Source: an uncultured Bacteroidota bacterium
Lineage (GTDB): Bacteria > Bacteroidota > Rhodothermia > Rhodothermales > Salinibacteraceae
Length of the DNA stretch: 53,175 nt
Direction of reading: 5' to 3'
NCBI GenBank assembly: GCA_913055845.1
Contig: CAJXKO010000010.1
Location: 1-53,175, forward strand
Shown here: one piece after another, positions 17,599 to 26,319 of the stretch
How positions within the stretch are numbered: the first letter of the stretch is position 1
Layout of the letters: each line of letters opens with the position of its first letter
Position numbers and translations under genes: made by a program
Notes under the pieces: generated by a model
The model's input: only the letters and a program-made list of their open reading frames with translations
What the model was told of the DNA's origin: nothing
Databases searched by the model: none

Positions 17599-18216
17599 AT
17601 GACCGACGAACCGACGCAGAACGCCGACAATACCGATACAGAGGCCGCCGACCCGGCTGTGGAGACCGAGCCGGAGGCGGCCGAGTCGGAAGCCTCTGAG
17701 GCCCCCGAAGAGGTCGAACGTCTCCAAGAGGAGTTGGAGTCTTTGAAAGCGGAGCGCGACGAATTGAACGATCGCTTGCTCCGGAAGGCCGCGGAGTTTG
17801 AGAACTTCCGCCGCCGTATGGACCGGGAGAAAAAACGTCGTCGCGAGGCCGGTAAGATTACGGTTCTCGAGTCAATGCTGGAGGTGATGGATGACTTTGA
17901 GCGGTCCCTCGACGCGGCCCATGACCTCGACGACGCAGAAGATCCTGAAGCGGCCTACGAATCCTTGAAGGGAGGTGTGGAGATGGTCTTCCAGAAGTTT
18001 CAGGACCAGCTTGAGTCTCTCGGGGTGGAGCCCATTGAGGCGGAAGGCGAGCCGTTCGACGAGCAGTTGCACGAGGCGATGATGCGCCAGCCGTCCGAGG
18101 AGGCGGCGCCGGGCACGGTCCTGGAAGAGATTCAGAAGGGGTACACCATGGGCGACCGCGTCATACGCCACAGCCGAGTGGTCGTGGCCGCGGAGCCCTC
18201 GGAGCATTCCAATTAG
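17599..18216 (+). CDS. grpE: Nucleotide exchange factor GrpE
   Basis: 205 residues from the ATG at 17599. GrpE releases ADP from DnaK. The first 40 residues are a very acidic low-complexity arm (Glu, Ala, Asp, Thr). A long coiled-coil follows (about 41-90, [20 protein letters not shown]), then the conserved [15 protein letters not shown] and [18 protein letters not shown]. The C-terminal beta-wing domain contains [20 protein letters not shown] and the signature [24 protein letters not shown]. It lies 92 bp upstream of dnaJ on the same strand. dnaK is not in the window. Confidence 0.96.
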   Translation: MTDEPTQNADNTDTEAADPAVETEPEAAESEASEAPEEVERLQEELESLKAERDELNDRLLRKAAEFENFRRRMDREKKRRREAGKITVLESMLEVMDDFERSLDAAHDLDDAEDPEAAYESLKGGVEMVFQKFQDQLESLGVEPIEAEGEPFDEQLHEAMMRQPSEEAAPGTVLEEIQKGYTMGDRVIRHSRVVVAAEPSEHSN

Positions 18217-18308
18217 CTGACCGGTTGCTCGGTGAGCCACCGGGCATAGCGGGCATCGGAGATCGACGTTGGCGACATGTTCTTTTTCTCAACGACACTG
18301 TACCGCAT

Positions 18309-19475
18309 ATGCCGCGCGACTACTACGACGTTCTGGGGGTGGACCAAGACGCCTCCGAAAAGGAAATCAAGAAGGCGTACCGCAAGAAGGCGATGGAGTA
18401 CCACCCGGACCGTAACCCGGATGACCCGGAAGCGGAGAAGAAGTTTAAGGAGGCCTCGGAGGCCTACGAGGTGTTGTCGGATTCTGAGCAGCGTCAGCGC
18501 TACGATCAGTTCGGCCACGCCGGCCTGGGAGAAGACGGCGGCGGTGGACGCGGACGTGGGCGTGGGTTCCACGACATTGAGGACATCTTCGACGCCTTCA
18601 GCGACATCTTTGGTGGCGCCCGGGGCGCTGGTCGCGGGCGTGGGGGGCGTGCGGATCGTGGGCGGGGACGGCCCGGTAGCGACCTGCGCGTGTCGCTCTC
18701 CCTCACGCTCGAAGAAATCGCGGAGGGGACGGAGAAGAACCTCCGGCTCCAGAAGTACCTAGAGTGTGAGTCGTGCGATGGAACGGGGGCGGAGGGCGGC
18801 ATGGGCGGCCAGAACTTCTCGATGTGTCCCAAATGCGACGGGACCGGCGAAATCCGTCAGGTTTCCCGCTCGGTATTCGGGCAAATGGTGAACGTGCAGC
18901 CGTGCCCGCGGTGTGAGGGAGACGGCCGCATTATTGAGAATCTGTGTGACGAGTGCGGCGGAGAAGGGCGCGTGCAGGGAGAAGAGTCGATCTCGATCAA
19001 TGTGCCTCCGGGGGTAATGGAGGGCAACTACCTGACCCTCGCCGAGGCCGGCAACGCAGGCCTTCGCGGTGGTCCCTCGGGGGATCTGCGCATTGAAATT
19101 GAAGAGGAGCCCCACGAGCATTTTGAGCGGGATGGGCTCGACATCTACTACGACCTGCACCTGTCCTTTCCCGAAGCGGCCCTCGGCACTGAGGTGGACG
19201 TACCCACATTGAAGGGACAGGCCCGGTTGGAGGTGGACCCGGGCGTGCAGGCCGGTAAGATTCTCCGCATGCGGGACCGTGGCCTCCCGGACCTGGAAGG
19301 CAGCGGACAGGGCGACCAGATGATCCGGGTGCACGTGTGGACGCCTCAGGAACTGACGACCGAAGAGCGCGAACTTCTCGAGCAGCTCCAAGATCACGAC
19401 CACTTTCAGCCCAGCCCCGGCGACGAGAAGACCGAAAAATCTTTCTTCCGCCGGGTTTCCGACGTCTTCTCGTAA
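18309..19475 (+). CDS. dnaJ: Chaperone DnaJ (type I Hsp40)
   Basis: 388 residues from the ATG at 18309, where the J domain starts ([16 protein letters not shown]); the frame is open to 18225 but that extension is not conserved. DnaJ stimulates DnaK ATPase and delivers substrates. The domains are a J domain with the HPD motif (YHPDRNPDD), a Gly/Arg-rich linker at about 75-120, then the zinc-binding region with four C-x2-C-x-G-x-G repeats ([32 protein letters not shown]), and two C-terminal substrate-binding barrels with [19 protein letters not shown]. It follows grpE and probably shares its transcript. The Gly-rich linker contains more Arg-Gly repeats than usual. Confidence 0.97.
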   Translation: MPRDYYDVLGVDQDASEKEIKKAYRKKAMEYHPDRNPDDPEAEKKFKEASEAYEVLSDSEQRQRYDQFGHAGLGEDGGGGRGRGRGFHDIEDIFDAFSDIFGGARGAGRGRGGRADRGRGRPGSDLRVSLSLTLEEIAEGTEKNLRLQKYLECESCDGTGAEGGMGGQNFSMCPKCDGTGEIRQVSRSVFGQMVNVQPCPRCEGDGRIIENLCDECGGEGRVQGEESISINVPPGVMEGNYLTLAEAGNAGLRGGPSGDLRIEIEEEPHEHFERDGLDIYYDLHLSFPEAALGTEVDVPTLKGQARLEVDPGVQAGKILRMRDRGLPDLEGSGQGDQMIRVHVWTPQELTTEERELLEQLQDHDHFQPSPGDEKTEKSFFRRVSDVFS

Positions 19476-19626
19476 CAGACACCTTTTCGTAACAGATCGT
19501 CTCGGTGTGAACGGCGGGCCTCTCTTGCCATTCAACGGAGCCTATTCCGACGACGCGCCTATTTGGGGCCTGCCTCCCGATAGGGCCCGGCTCGTTTTTG
19601 TTTGCACGCATTGAGGCTGCCACCCC

Positions 19627-20166
19627 ATGGCTGAAGACCCGGATACGTTTCGTGCCACGATGCGGCGGGTGCCCTCTCCTGTCGTCGTGGTAACTGCTCA
19701 GGGGCCCCAAGAGGCCCGCGGCATTACGATCGGCTCATTTTCGAGTGTTGCGCTCGATCCACCCCTCGTAAGCTTCAATGTTGCCTGCGAGGCACGGATG
19801 CTTGACGTGATGGAGGCGTGTCAACGATTTGCCGTGCACGTGTTGGGGGAGGAACAGGCCCACCTTGCCAAGCAGTTCGCGGTGCCTGATTTAACGGGGC
19901 CGGAGCAGTTTGAGGCGGTACCTTACACGCGCGACCCGGACGGGACGCCCATTCTGGAGGGGGGGTCCGCCGTGCTCCGATGCCGGCCCCACGACTCGCT
20001 TCCGGCTGGCGATCATCGGCTCTACGTGGGACTCGTGGAAGAGGTGGAGCAGCGCCCGGACCGGGGGGCAGTTCTCTACTACAAGAGCAGCTACCGCGGC
20101 GTGGGCAACGAGCTGCGGTCCACCCGGTTGGCGCCCGTAAACCGTGTGTCCAGCGACTCGTCCTGA
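19627..20166 (+). CDS. Flavin reductase-like (FMN-binding split-barrel) protein
   Basis: 179 residues. The flavin reductase-like domain covers almost the whole chain: FRATMRRVPSPVVVVTA, GITIGSFSSVALDPPLVSFNV (the FMN-binding segment), FAVHVLGEEQAHLAKQFA and the late LYVGLVEEVEQ plus LYYKSSYRGVG. Relatives use FMN to reduce free flavin for a partner monooxygenase or act as flavoredoxins; the partner here is unknown, though an LLM-type flavin monooxygenase lies 30 kb away. The 3' end overlaps the convergent DUF2400 gene by 76 bp. Family call is firm; the specific reaction is not. Confidence 0.9.
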   Translation: MAEDPDTFRATMRRVPSPVVVVTAQGPQEARGITIGSFSSVALDPPLVSFNVACEARMLDVMEACQRFAVHVLGEEQAHLAKQFAVPDLTGPEQFEAVPYTRDPDGTPILEGGSAVLRCRPHDSLPAGDHRLYVGLVEEVEQRPDRGAVLYYKSSYRGVGNELRSTRLAPVNRVSSDSS

Positions 20167-20939
20167 GCTCCCACCCCAAAAAAGGCAAAGTCATAACGGG
20201 TGGGGTCCGACGAGCAGAAGTGCCGACAAATCGCTGTGAGGCGACGAACCGCCGTCCAGTCATTGCTTTTCCGCTCCAAGAGCCCCAGCGCACGTGCCTG
20301 ACGTCCCACGTGGACGTCGACCGGCAGCATCAGCTCCGACGGGTCGAGTACGGACCACAGATTCAGGTCAACCGGCCCCGGCCGCACCATCCAGCGTAGG
20401 TACATGTTGAGCCGCTTGCATGCGCTGCCCGCCTCGGGCCGCGCTAGGTGTTTGCGCAGGCGCTGTGGGGTGCTGTCGTTAATGGTGAGCAGCGTCGTGC
20501 TTACCCCCTGGATCATTGAAGCGACGGGCGACGCGTCTGCTTGATCCGTCGGGGGACGGTGCGCCGCGAAGAGGTTCTCTACGGTTTCGTGTCGGTCGAG
20601 CGCAGCGCATAGATTGGCGGTCAGCCAGCGCGCGTCGACGGGTTGAAAGGTGCGGTGGACGAACCCGTCGAGGGCATCGGCGTCGTGGTCTGGGTCAAAC
20701 GTCCGCACGAAGCGGTAGGGGGCGTAGTCCATGCGCTCACACAGTTCCTCCAGCTTGCGGAGCATCACGTCGCGCCGGCCCCAAGCTAGCAGCGCCGCGT
20801 ACAGCCCAATGACGGCCTGGTCGCGCGGGTCATTGAACGCGTGCGGGATGGAAATGGGATCGTCATCGATGAAGGCCGGCTGTTCGTGCCGGTCGACCAG
20901 CGTGTCGAGATACGCGTGCAGGGCGTCGAGGGAAGCCAC
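20091..20939 (-). CDS. DUF2400 / TIGR02757 family protein
   Basis: 282 residues from a GTG at 20939; the frame is open to 21074 but the extra residues are Arg/Pro-rich and overlap the neighbouring gene. TIGR02757 proteins are conserved in Bacteroidota and look like helix-hairpin-helix DNA-glycosylase relatives, without a proven activity. Diagnostic parts are DDPISIPHAFNDPRDQAVIGLYAA followed by LAWGRRDVML, KRLNMYLRWMVRP, and LMLPVDVHVGRQARALGLL, where the Asp-Val-His resembles the catalytic VDTHV stretch of Nth. The last 25 residues run past the usual family end and overlap the flavin reductase gene. Confidence 0.82.
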   Translation of the reverse strand: MASLDALHAYLDTLVDRHEQPAFIDDDPISIPHAFNDPRDQAVIGLYAALLAWGRRDVMLRKLEELCERMDYAPYRFVRTFDPDHDADALDGFVHRTFQPVDARWLTANLCAALDRHETVENLFAAHRPPTDQADASPVASMIQGVSTTLLTINDSTPQRLRKHLARPEAGSACKRLNMYLRWMVRPGPVDLNLWSVLDPSELMLPVDVHVGRQARALGLLERKSNDWTAVRRLTAICRHFCSSDPTRYDFAFFGVGAQDESLDTRFTGANRVDRSSLPTPR

Positions 20940-21039
20940 AAACGTGCATTTAGGCCTTGTTGGAACGCTGCGCCGTACCCGGACGCGAAGGCGAGAGGGA
21001 CGTTCCGAGCACAGGGAGGGGAGAGCACCGTGCGGGGCT

Positions 21040-21870
21040 TCATGGGACCGGGGTGGTTCCCTCCGCATCTCCACGCTTCCGTAACCGATTGGCCGCGTAG
21101 GCCGCGCCCGCTGCCGCCAGCCACCCGAGACCGCCGTCCACTGGTACCTGGGGCGGACTGTCGGGGGGGGCGGGAGGGGACCCCGACGATCGCTGGCGAG
21201 GATTGGGGGACGACCCGGATGGGGCGGAACTAGATGCCGAGGTGTGCTCTGCGCTGGGCTGTTGTGCAGATTTATTCGTCCGGCCCAGATGGTCCAGGGT
21301 GCTGCTCAGTGCCCGAACTTGACGTCTGATCGTAGACGCTTCCGACTGCCACGAGGTGCTCTTCCGCGGGCCTCTGGAGTCGAGAGTGGAGGACAGCGGG
21401 GCGCGATCCATATCTGCAGTCCCGCTGGGGACGGACGCCGAGCCGTTGTCCGCCAGGTGTCGGTCTGCTGGTTTGGAATTGGCGTTGGGGGCAGGGCCAA
21501 GGTTGGCGTGGCTCAGGTCTGGATTCAGGTCATACAGTTCCGGGGTGGGAGACGGTGGGGGGGCAACTGGCGTGTTGGATTTGGGGAGGGCTGGAAGGCG
21601 CCCGAATGTTTGTGGGGTGGGCCGTGCCCGACGAGGGCGCTCTCGGGGTGGAGGAGTGGAGGCACGCCTTCGGGCGGAGCGACGAGCCTCAGCGGGGGCC
21701 TCTGTTTTGAACTGCACCTCCGCTAGCCGAGTTCGGTGCCAGTCGGCAAGGGACCCGGCGGACGTAAACAGCAAATACACGGTGGCTCCCACGATGAAGC
21801 CTCCGCCAATGAGCACGGCGATGGCGATGGATAAGCTACGATCGGGACCGTACGGAGAGGGACCAGACAT
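21040..21870 (-). CDS. Pro-rich membrane protein with PVDGG C-terminal tail (long copy)
   Basis: 276 residues, no known domain. An N-terminal membrane helix (about 12-36, LSIAIAVLIGGGFIVGATVYLLF) is followed by a basic, Pro/Arg/Ser-rich, probably disordered stretch to about 240, with a short possible coiled-coil near ASTIRRQVRALSSTLDHLG. Near the C-terminus there is a QVPVDGG motif, a hydrophobic segment (LGWLAAAGAAYAAN) and a basic stop (RLRKR), exactly the plan of a C-terminal surface-sorting signal. The adjacent gene at 21946-22380 has the same 25-residue tail but an otherwise different sequence. Tails of this type in Bacteroidota are described as PID-CTERM-like, to my memory. Function unknown. 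Confidence 0.75.
   Translation of the reverse strand: MSGPSPYGPDRSLSIAIAVLIGGGFIVGATVYLLFTSAGSLADWHRTRLAEVQFKTEAPAEARRSARRRASTPPPRERPRRARPTPQTFGRLPALPKSNTPVAPPPSPTPELYDLNPDLSHANLGPAPNANSKPADRHLADNGSASVPSGTADMDRAPLSSTLDSRGPRKSTSWQSEASTIRRQVRALSSTLDHLGRTNKSAQQPSAEHTSASSSAPSGSSPNPRQRSSGSPPAPPDSPPQVPVDGGLGWLAAAGAAYAANRLRKRGDAEGTTPVP
21076..21150 (-). repeat. PVDGG tail, copy A (25 codons)
   Basis: This segment encodes the 25 residues starting QVPVDGGLGW and ending NRLRK. It matches 21973-22047 at every amino acid, yet the DNA differs at 16 of 75 positions in 15 codons, all silent. Confidence 0.9.
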
Positions 21871-21945
21871 GGAGTAGACGAGTTGTGTGGAAGTTAGGTG
21901 TGCCGGAAACCCGCCGACTGTGCAGGCTATGGGAGGGAACGATGC

Positions 21946-22380
21946 TTAGTCCTCTTCGGCCGTTGTGGACTGCTTCCGCAGTCGATTAGCAGCGTAAGCT
22001 GCGCCTGCGGCGGCCAGCCATCCAAGTCCACCATCGACTGGTACCTGCGATGGTGCAGCAGGCAGAGACGGGCCCTCGTTGGCGTGCTGCCTAGGAGCCG
22101 GCGCGCGCGGAGATGTCTCCGGCGCCATGGGGGAAGTTCCGGGACGGGTAGCCTCGGGGAGCTCCGCACCCGGAATTGATGGGGCGGATGGGCGGGGTCG
22201 AGTCTCCGGAGTACGCGACCCATTCCCCAAGTGCGATGGGGGCGGATGCGTGGAATGCAGGGACTCAGTCCCGTGCTGTGACTGTGCGAGAGCAAAATCG
22301 CAAGGCATAATTATGAGGCATAGACCCAGCAGTCCGGCCGGGAGGATAGATCGAGAACGATAAGCGGAGACGCTAAACAT
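21946..22380 (-). CDS. Secreted Pro-rich protein with PVDGG C-terminal tail (short copy)
   Basis: 144 residues. A classical signal peptide (ILPAGLLGLCLIIMPCDFALAQS, cleaved after ALA) leads into a short Pro/Ser/Thr/His-rich linker of about 75 residues without any recognised domain. The C-terminal part carries the QVPVDGG motif, a hydrophobic stretch and basic RLRKQ, followed by an acidic end. The tail is identical over 25 residues to that of the next gene downstream (21040-21870). With the signal peptide and sorting-type tail occupying much of the chain, it looks like a small surface peptide. It sits 59 bp after the T9SS cargo gene and 75 bp before the long copy, all on one strand, so the three may be co-transcribed. 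Confidence 0.75.
   Translation of the reverse strand: MFSVSAYRSRSILPAGLLGLCLIIMPCDFALAQSQHGTESLHSTHPPPSHLGNGSRTPETRPRPSAPSIPGAELPEATRPGTSPMAPETSPRAPAPRQHANEGPSLPAAPSQVPVDGGLGWLAAAGAAYAANRLRKQSTTAEED
21973..22047 (-). repeat. PVDGG tail, copy B (25 codons)
   Basis: Second copy of the 25-residue tail, protein-identical to 21076-21150 but with synonymous changes in 15 codons. Confidence 0.9.
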
Positions 22381-22439
22381 AGCGGCGGGGGATATGAGCG
22401 ACAGAACGTGAATCCTCGAGATTACCAGTGCTAAGGGGG

Positions 22440-25400
22440 TTACCGCACGACCGTAATGCGACGGGTTTTCTGGAACTGATCGCCGTTGGCTCGCAGGAGA
22501 TACAGCCCGCTGGAGAGGGTTTCCGCGTCCACTCGGAGAGCATGGGCGCGGTCGGGAGCGAGAGGGCCCTCGTGCACGGTGCGCACACGCCGACCTAGCA
22601 CGTCGTAGAGGGCAATCGTCACGGACTGCTTCTCCCGGACACGGACCGAGACCTCGGCACGGCTCTGTACCGGGTTGGGCGCGACGGCCACCTTTGCGGC
22701 CGCCTTGAGTCGCACCTGCACCGCCACCGTGTCACTGCGGGTCGCCGTTCCGTCGAGGTCCATCTGCCGTAATCGGAACACGTGCCGGCCTGGGTCCAGT
22801 GGATTGGTGTGAAAGCGGTATCGCTGGGGGGTATTGGTGGTGCCGTGGCCCTCCACGAAGCCCACGGACGTGAACTGTGTCCCCTCCGGTCCGCGGTGTT
22901 CGACGTGGAAACCAGCGTTATTTGTCTCACTAGCCGTGGTCCACGTGAGCCGTGCCGTCTCGCCACCGGCCGTGGCGTTGAGTCGGGCAAGCTCCACTGG
23001 AATAGGATTAGGGTGCACCGTGAGCGTAAATCGGGCGCTGTCCGACTGCGCCTTTGTGCGGATCTGCTTCGGCGTCTTCAGCGGCGAGCGTGGGCTGGGC
23101 ACCGACTGTGTCTTTGAGGTGGGCAGCGTAAACGCGTAGGAGGTGTGCACCCGGAGATTGATGGTCGAGTCCGAGACGGCGTCGTGCAGCGCGAGACTCC
23201 AGCCGTCCGGCACATTTGTCCAGGTGGGCCAGCTTAGCTGAAGGACCTCGAGTGGGGCGGTGCCCTGCAGCTGGAGAGAAAGAGGGAGTTCAATACCCTC
23301 CTCCGGCAGAGTGGACGGAATGGAGGACACCGACTGCAGGCGCAGTTTCCCGTCCACAGAGTCGCGGAAAGCCGCCGTGGCGTAGCGGCCCGCGAGAGGT
23401 GTCAGCTTCGAGGCGTCGTGCACGTCCCAGCCAGGGGTGGCGCCGTCCGGGGCATGAAGGAGCAGTGCTTCGTCGCGGGTGAGCTCCGAGCCGTCTTCGT
23501 CTTGACCCACGAGCCTGAACTCGATTCGTGGCGGGGCGTCCTCGACCGTTTTTAAATCGATTGGGTCGATACGGCGGCCCCCAGCATCGAAAGTGAGGGA
23601 AGAGGTGCCACCGGTGGTTTTCTCTACAAAAAATCCCTGGTACGGGCTCAGGAAGTCGTCGGCTGTGTAGGGGGCTGTAATCAGATCGTAGTTCCCATCG
23701 GCCGGGTCGTACACTTGCACTGTTGTATTGAAGTCCGTGCCGCCCGTCTCGATGCTAGTTCCCCCTTGTTCGATGCTTGCCGGATCGAAAGACTGACCAT
23801 ATGGAGTGCCGAGCAGATGAAAGCCCTCCCCCAAGGATCCGGTCGTCACGTCGTTCGTGCGGGGGACTCCGGGTACACCAAGCGTAAACGGTGGTGTATC
23901 AGTGAATTTTGTCTGGGCGGTGTCAAAAACGTACCAGATGTACCCCTGTCCACCGCCCGTCAGGTCTTCGTCCGCGGAGAAACTCGCGTCCCAGTCGGTT
24001 CCACTATCCGGGCCGCCAGGCCACCGGTAGAGGTTTGCTGCGGCATTGGGGAAGTGGCCGTCCACTCCTTGGACGAGACTGACCTTCGCGAGGGTGTCGG
24101 CGTTGACGCCGGCCACAGGGGCCGACAACATACGCCACCCCGCCCCGCCGGTAATCTCGGCGGTGGGCTGGAGGGACTGTTTTGCCCCAGTGCGACCGGG
24201 GGAACCCGGATCTCCACTTCCACTGCCGTCCTGTGTGAACCCACGCTCCCGCCGCGGGGTCGTCGTCCAGTTGGCGCCGTCGTTGTTTTGCGTAGTGCCC
24301 GTGAACACGATGGCAGCGTCGGAATTTTCCGGCCACGGATTCGAGTCCGTGTAGGTCACCTCGTCGACCACGTTGCCTTGCGGATCCAATATTTGGACCG
24401 TCGATCCTCCATTTACGAGCGAGATTTCATCGACGTAGTCCTCGTTACAATTTCTGATGCCTCCATTTGCTGCCACGTCATCGTCTCTGCAAAGGACAAC
24501 GGATCCTCGTGGAGGAATTGTGGCAGAAAGACTTTCGTCTTGATCCCCATCCACGTCGAGCGTCCATCCAGCGCCGAGATTAATTGAATTCAATGTCGCG
24601 TTGTATAACTCAATGTATTCAGCGTCCTCATCCGACGCGGAGGGAGCGGGCATTAGCTCCGTAATCAGCAGGTCGCCGTTGTGCTCGCCTACGTCGTCCT
24701 CAACAGCGAGGTCGACGTGGGAGGGGGCGTCGATGAACGCGTTTCCGTCGGACGAAAGGTTCTCAAGGACGAACTGAGCCGCTTCCCGGCCTTCCGCGCC
24801 GTCGTTTTGGTTGAGGTCCAGGTTGAGCGTCTTCGTATCCCCGTCGGACGCGTTCGATGGGAAGGTGACCGTCGTCGTGGTATCTGAACTCGGAAAGCTG
24901 CTGGTAAAGTCGGCCTGATCGGTACTGCTGTTCGCGTCGTCAAACGTGACGTCCACATCCACCTCATTTCCGTCGGGATTGGAGATCTCAACAGTGAGGG
25001 CTGAGGTGCTGTCCGCCTCGTTTATGGTGCCGGTTGCACTTGAGAACTGGACCGCAACTGGGGTCACGTCCGGGGTGGGCGTTAGGTCCAAGTTGTTGAG
25101 GGCGAGTTCGTCGCGCGACCCGCTCCCGCTCGCATCGTCCGACCGGAACTGAATGAAGATGCACTCTCCGTCTGAAATGCTAACGCCGGAAACGGTTGTG
25201 CTTCGCGATCTGATTTCCCACGAGGGATTGCTGTCGCTAGCTTCAGGAGAGGTGAAGTTCAGATCCGAGAGCACCGTAAATTCGTCCTCCGATGGAGCCG
25301 TGCCGCAGGCGCCACTTGTATAGGCAGAGTTAAATGAGTTGGCTCGCTCCTCGTCGTTGAAGACCCCGATATCGTACGACAGGTCAAATTTCGTAATTTC

Positions 25401-25841
25401 ATTTCCCGTCTTGTTCTCGTACTGCACCACGAACGTCCCGGACGTAAAATCGTCGCCTCCTGGTTGCACACCGAGACTATAGTTGTCGGTGGCGATGTCG
25501 AAGGCATAAATCCCGCCCGTTGCCTCTCCGCCTACGCTTTCACCGCGCGCAAAGTCCAAGGAGTCCGCCACGTCGCCAAACTCCATGTCTCCATTGCTGA
25601 GTCCCTTGGCAATGAACGCGTTGGAATTCAATTGTCCAGACGAGGGAGTTGGAGCAAAACCATCGCCCCGAAAGTCATCAAAGTCTTTGCTCACCTCCAC
25701 GCCGCTGGTAGACAGGTCAATCTGTCCGTGCGCCGCTCGGGGCACGGTCACGGAAAAGGCGAGGAGCGCGGTCAGTAGACCGAGTCTCCACACGGGCAAC
25801 GACGACAGTAAGGCGAATCGGTGCAGGCGCAGACGCATCAT
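22440..25841 (-). CDS. Secreted lamin-tail-domain protein with T9SS C-terminal sorting domain
   Basis: 1133 residues from the ATG at 25841, which gives a good signal peptide (LGLLTALLAFSVTVPRAAHGQ). The ectodomain starts with a beta-rich region (about 25-260). A Calx-beta-like domain (about 265-380, with INEADSTSALTVEISNPDG) follows, then a lamin-tail domain (about 387-530, GDLLITELMPAPSA and DAEYIELYN). A fibronectin-like repeat is at about 950-1045 (TWTTASETNNAGFHVEHRG and FRLRQMDLDGT). The last 80 residues form a type-A T9SS sorting domain: APNPVQSRAEVSV, VTIALYDVLGRRVRTV and GLYLLRANG. This predicts export across the outer membrane by the GldKLMN-type system encoded at 39-43 kb. Lamin-tail domains occur in secreted nucleases and adhesins, but no nuclease domain is visible here. 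Confidence 0.9.
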   Translation of the reverse strand: MMRLRLHRFALLSSLPVWRLGLLTALLAFSVTVPRAAHGQIDLSTSGVEVSKDFDDFRGDGFAPTPSSGQLNSNAFIAKGLSNGDMEFGDVADSLDFARGESVGGEATGGIYAFDIATDNYSLGVQPGGDDFTSGTFVVQYENKTGNEITKFDLSYDIGVFNDEERANSFNSAYTSGACGTAPSEDEFTVLSDLNFTSPEASDSNPSWEIRSRSTTVSGVSISDGECIFIQFRSDDASGSGSRDELALNNLDLTPTPDVTPVAVQFSSATGTINEADSTSALTVEISNPDGNEVDVDVTFDDANSSTDQADFTSSFPSSDTTTTVTFPSNASDGDTKTLNLDLNQNDGAEGREAAQFVLENLSSDGNAFIDAPSHVDLAVEDDVGEHNGDLLITELMPAPSASDEDAEYIELYNATLNSINLGAGWTLDVDGDQDESLSATIPPRGSVVLCRDDDVAANGGIRNCNEDYVDEISLVNGGSTVQILDPQGNVVDEVTYTDSNPWPENSDAAIVFTGTTQNNDGANWTTTPRRERGFTQDGSGSGDPGSPGRTGAKQSLQPTAEITGGAGWRMLSAPVAGVNADTLAKVSLVQGVDGHFPNAAANLYRWPGGPDSGTDWDASFSADEDLTGGGQGYIWYVFDTAQTKFTDTPPFTLGVPGVPRTNDVTTGSLGEGFHLLGTPYGQSFDPASIEQGGTSIETGGTDFNTTVQVYDPADGNYDLITAPYTADDFLSPYQGFFVEKTTGGTSSLTFDAGGRRIDPIDLKTVEDAPPRIEFRLVGQDEDGSELTRDEALLLHAPDGATPGWDVHDASKLTPLAGRYATAAFRDSVDGKLRLQSVSSIPSTLPEEGIELPLSLQLQGTAPLEVLQLSWPTWTNVPDGWSLALHDAVSDSTINLRVHTSYAFTLPTSKTQSVPSPRSPLKTPKQIRTKAQSDSARFTLTVHPNPIPVELARLNATAGGETARLTWTTASETNNAGFHVEHRGPEGTQFTSVGFVEGHGTTNTPQRYRFHTNPLDPGRHVFRLRQMDLDGTATRSDTVAVQVRLKAAAKVAVAPNPVQSRAEVSVRVREKQSVTIALYDVLGRRVRTVHEGPLAPDRAHALRVDAETLSSGLYLLRANGDQFQKTRRITVVR

Positions 25842-26319
25842 AGTTGAAAGAGAAGGAACCGGTCGGGAGAATCGGAGATGGCAGCGTCGGGGAGGGGGAC
25901 GCTTCAAAAGTCTCAGTCAATTCAAAGTTTTGAAACGAAGTACATTTAAATTCTCGCGTCTGTTTTCCTCTCCGTTTTTCTCAGTGGGGCACGGATGGAA
26001 TTTTTTAAAATAGGATATCCAAAAATCTCACAAATACACATAACCTTTGAGAATATAGAAAGTCAAGAAAAGGGCGACGAGCTGCCGGTGGGCTACGGAG
26101 GTAGCTTGGCGCTCTGCCCCCATTATGCCGCGCTTTGCCCGGACGTTTTATCCGTACGTCCGGGTAGCAGGAAGCGAAATATGTCCTTGCCTTCTGGAAA
26201 ACTTGGTATGTCTCCCGGTCTCCTACCGCGCTGTATTGCCATTCCCCTCTTCGAGATGCATTATTTAAGCTAGAATTATGATTCGATAATAGCGTCCCGA
26301 ATCAACTCGCGCCCCGAAC
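25842..26319. other. AT-rich divergent region between T9SS cargo gene and accA
   Basis: 478 bases, clearly less GC-rich than the genes, especially 25920-26070. It should hold the promoters of both neighbours. An 8-bp inverted repeat, CCCGGACG (26138-26145) and CGTCCGGG (26157-26164) with an 11-nt spacer, is present about 160 bp before accA. A 92-codon frame at 25995-26273 has no protein-like features and is not called. Confidence 0.45.

Noticed and set aside
25995-26273. A 92-codon frame upstream of accA
   Set aside because: It starts in AT-rich DNA, has no domain, signal peptide or family resemblance, and contains a strong hairpin in its middle.
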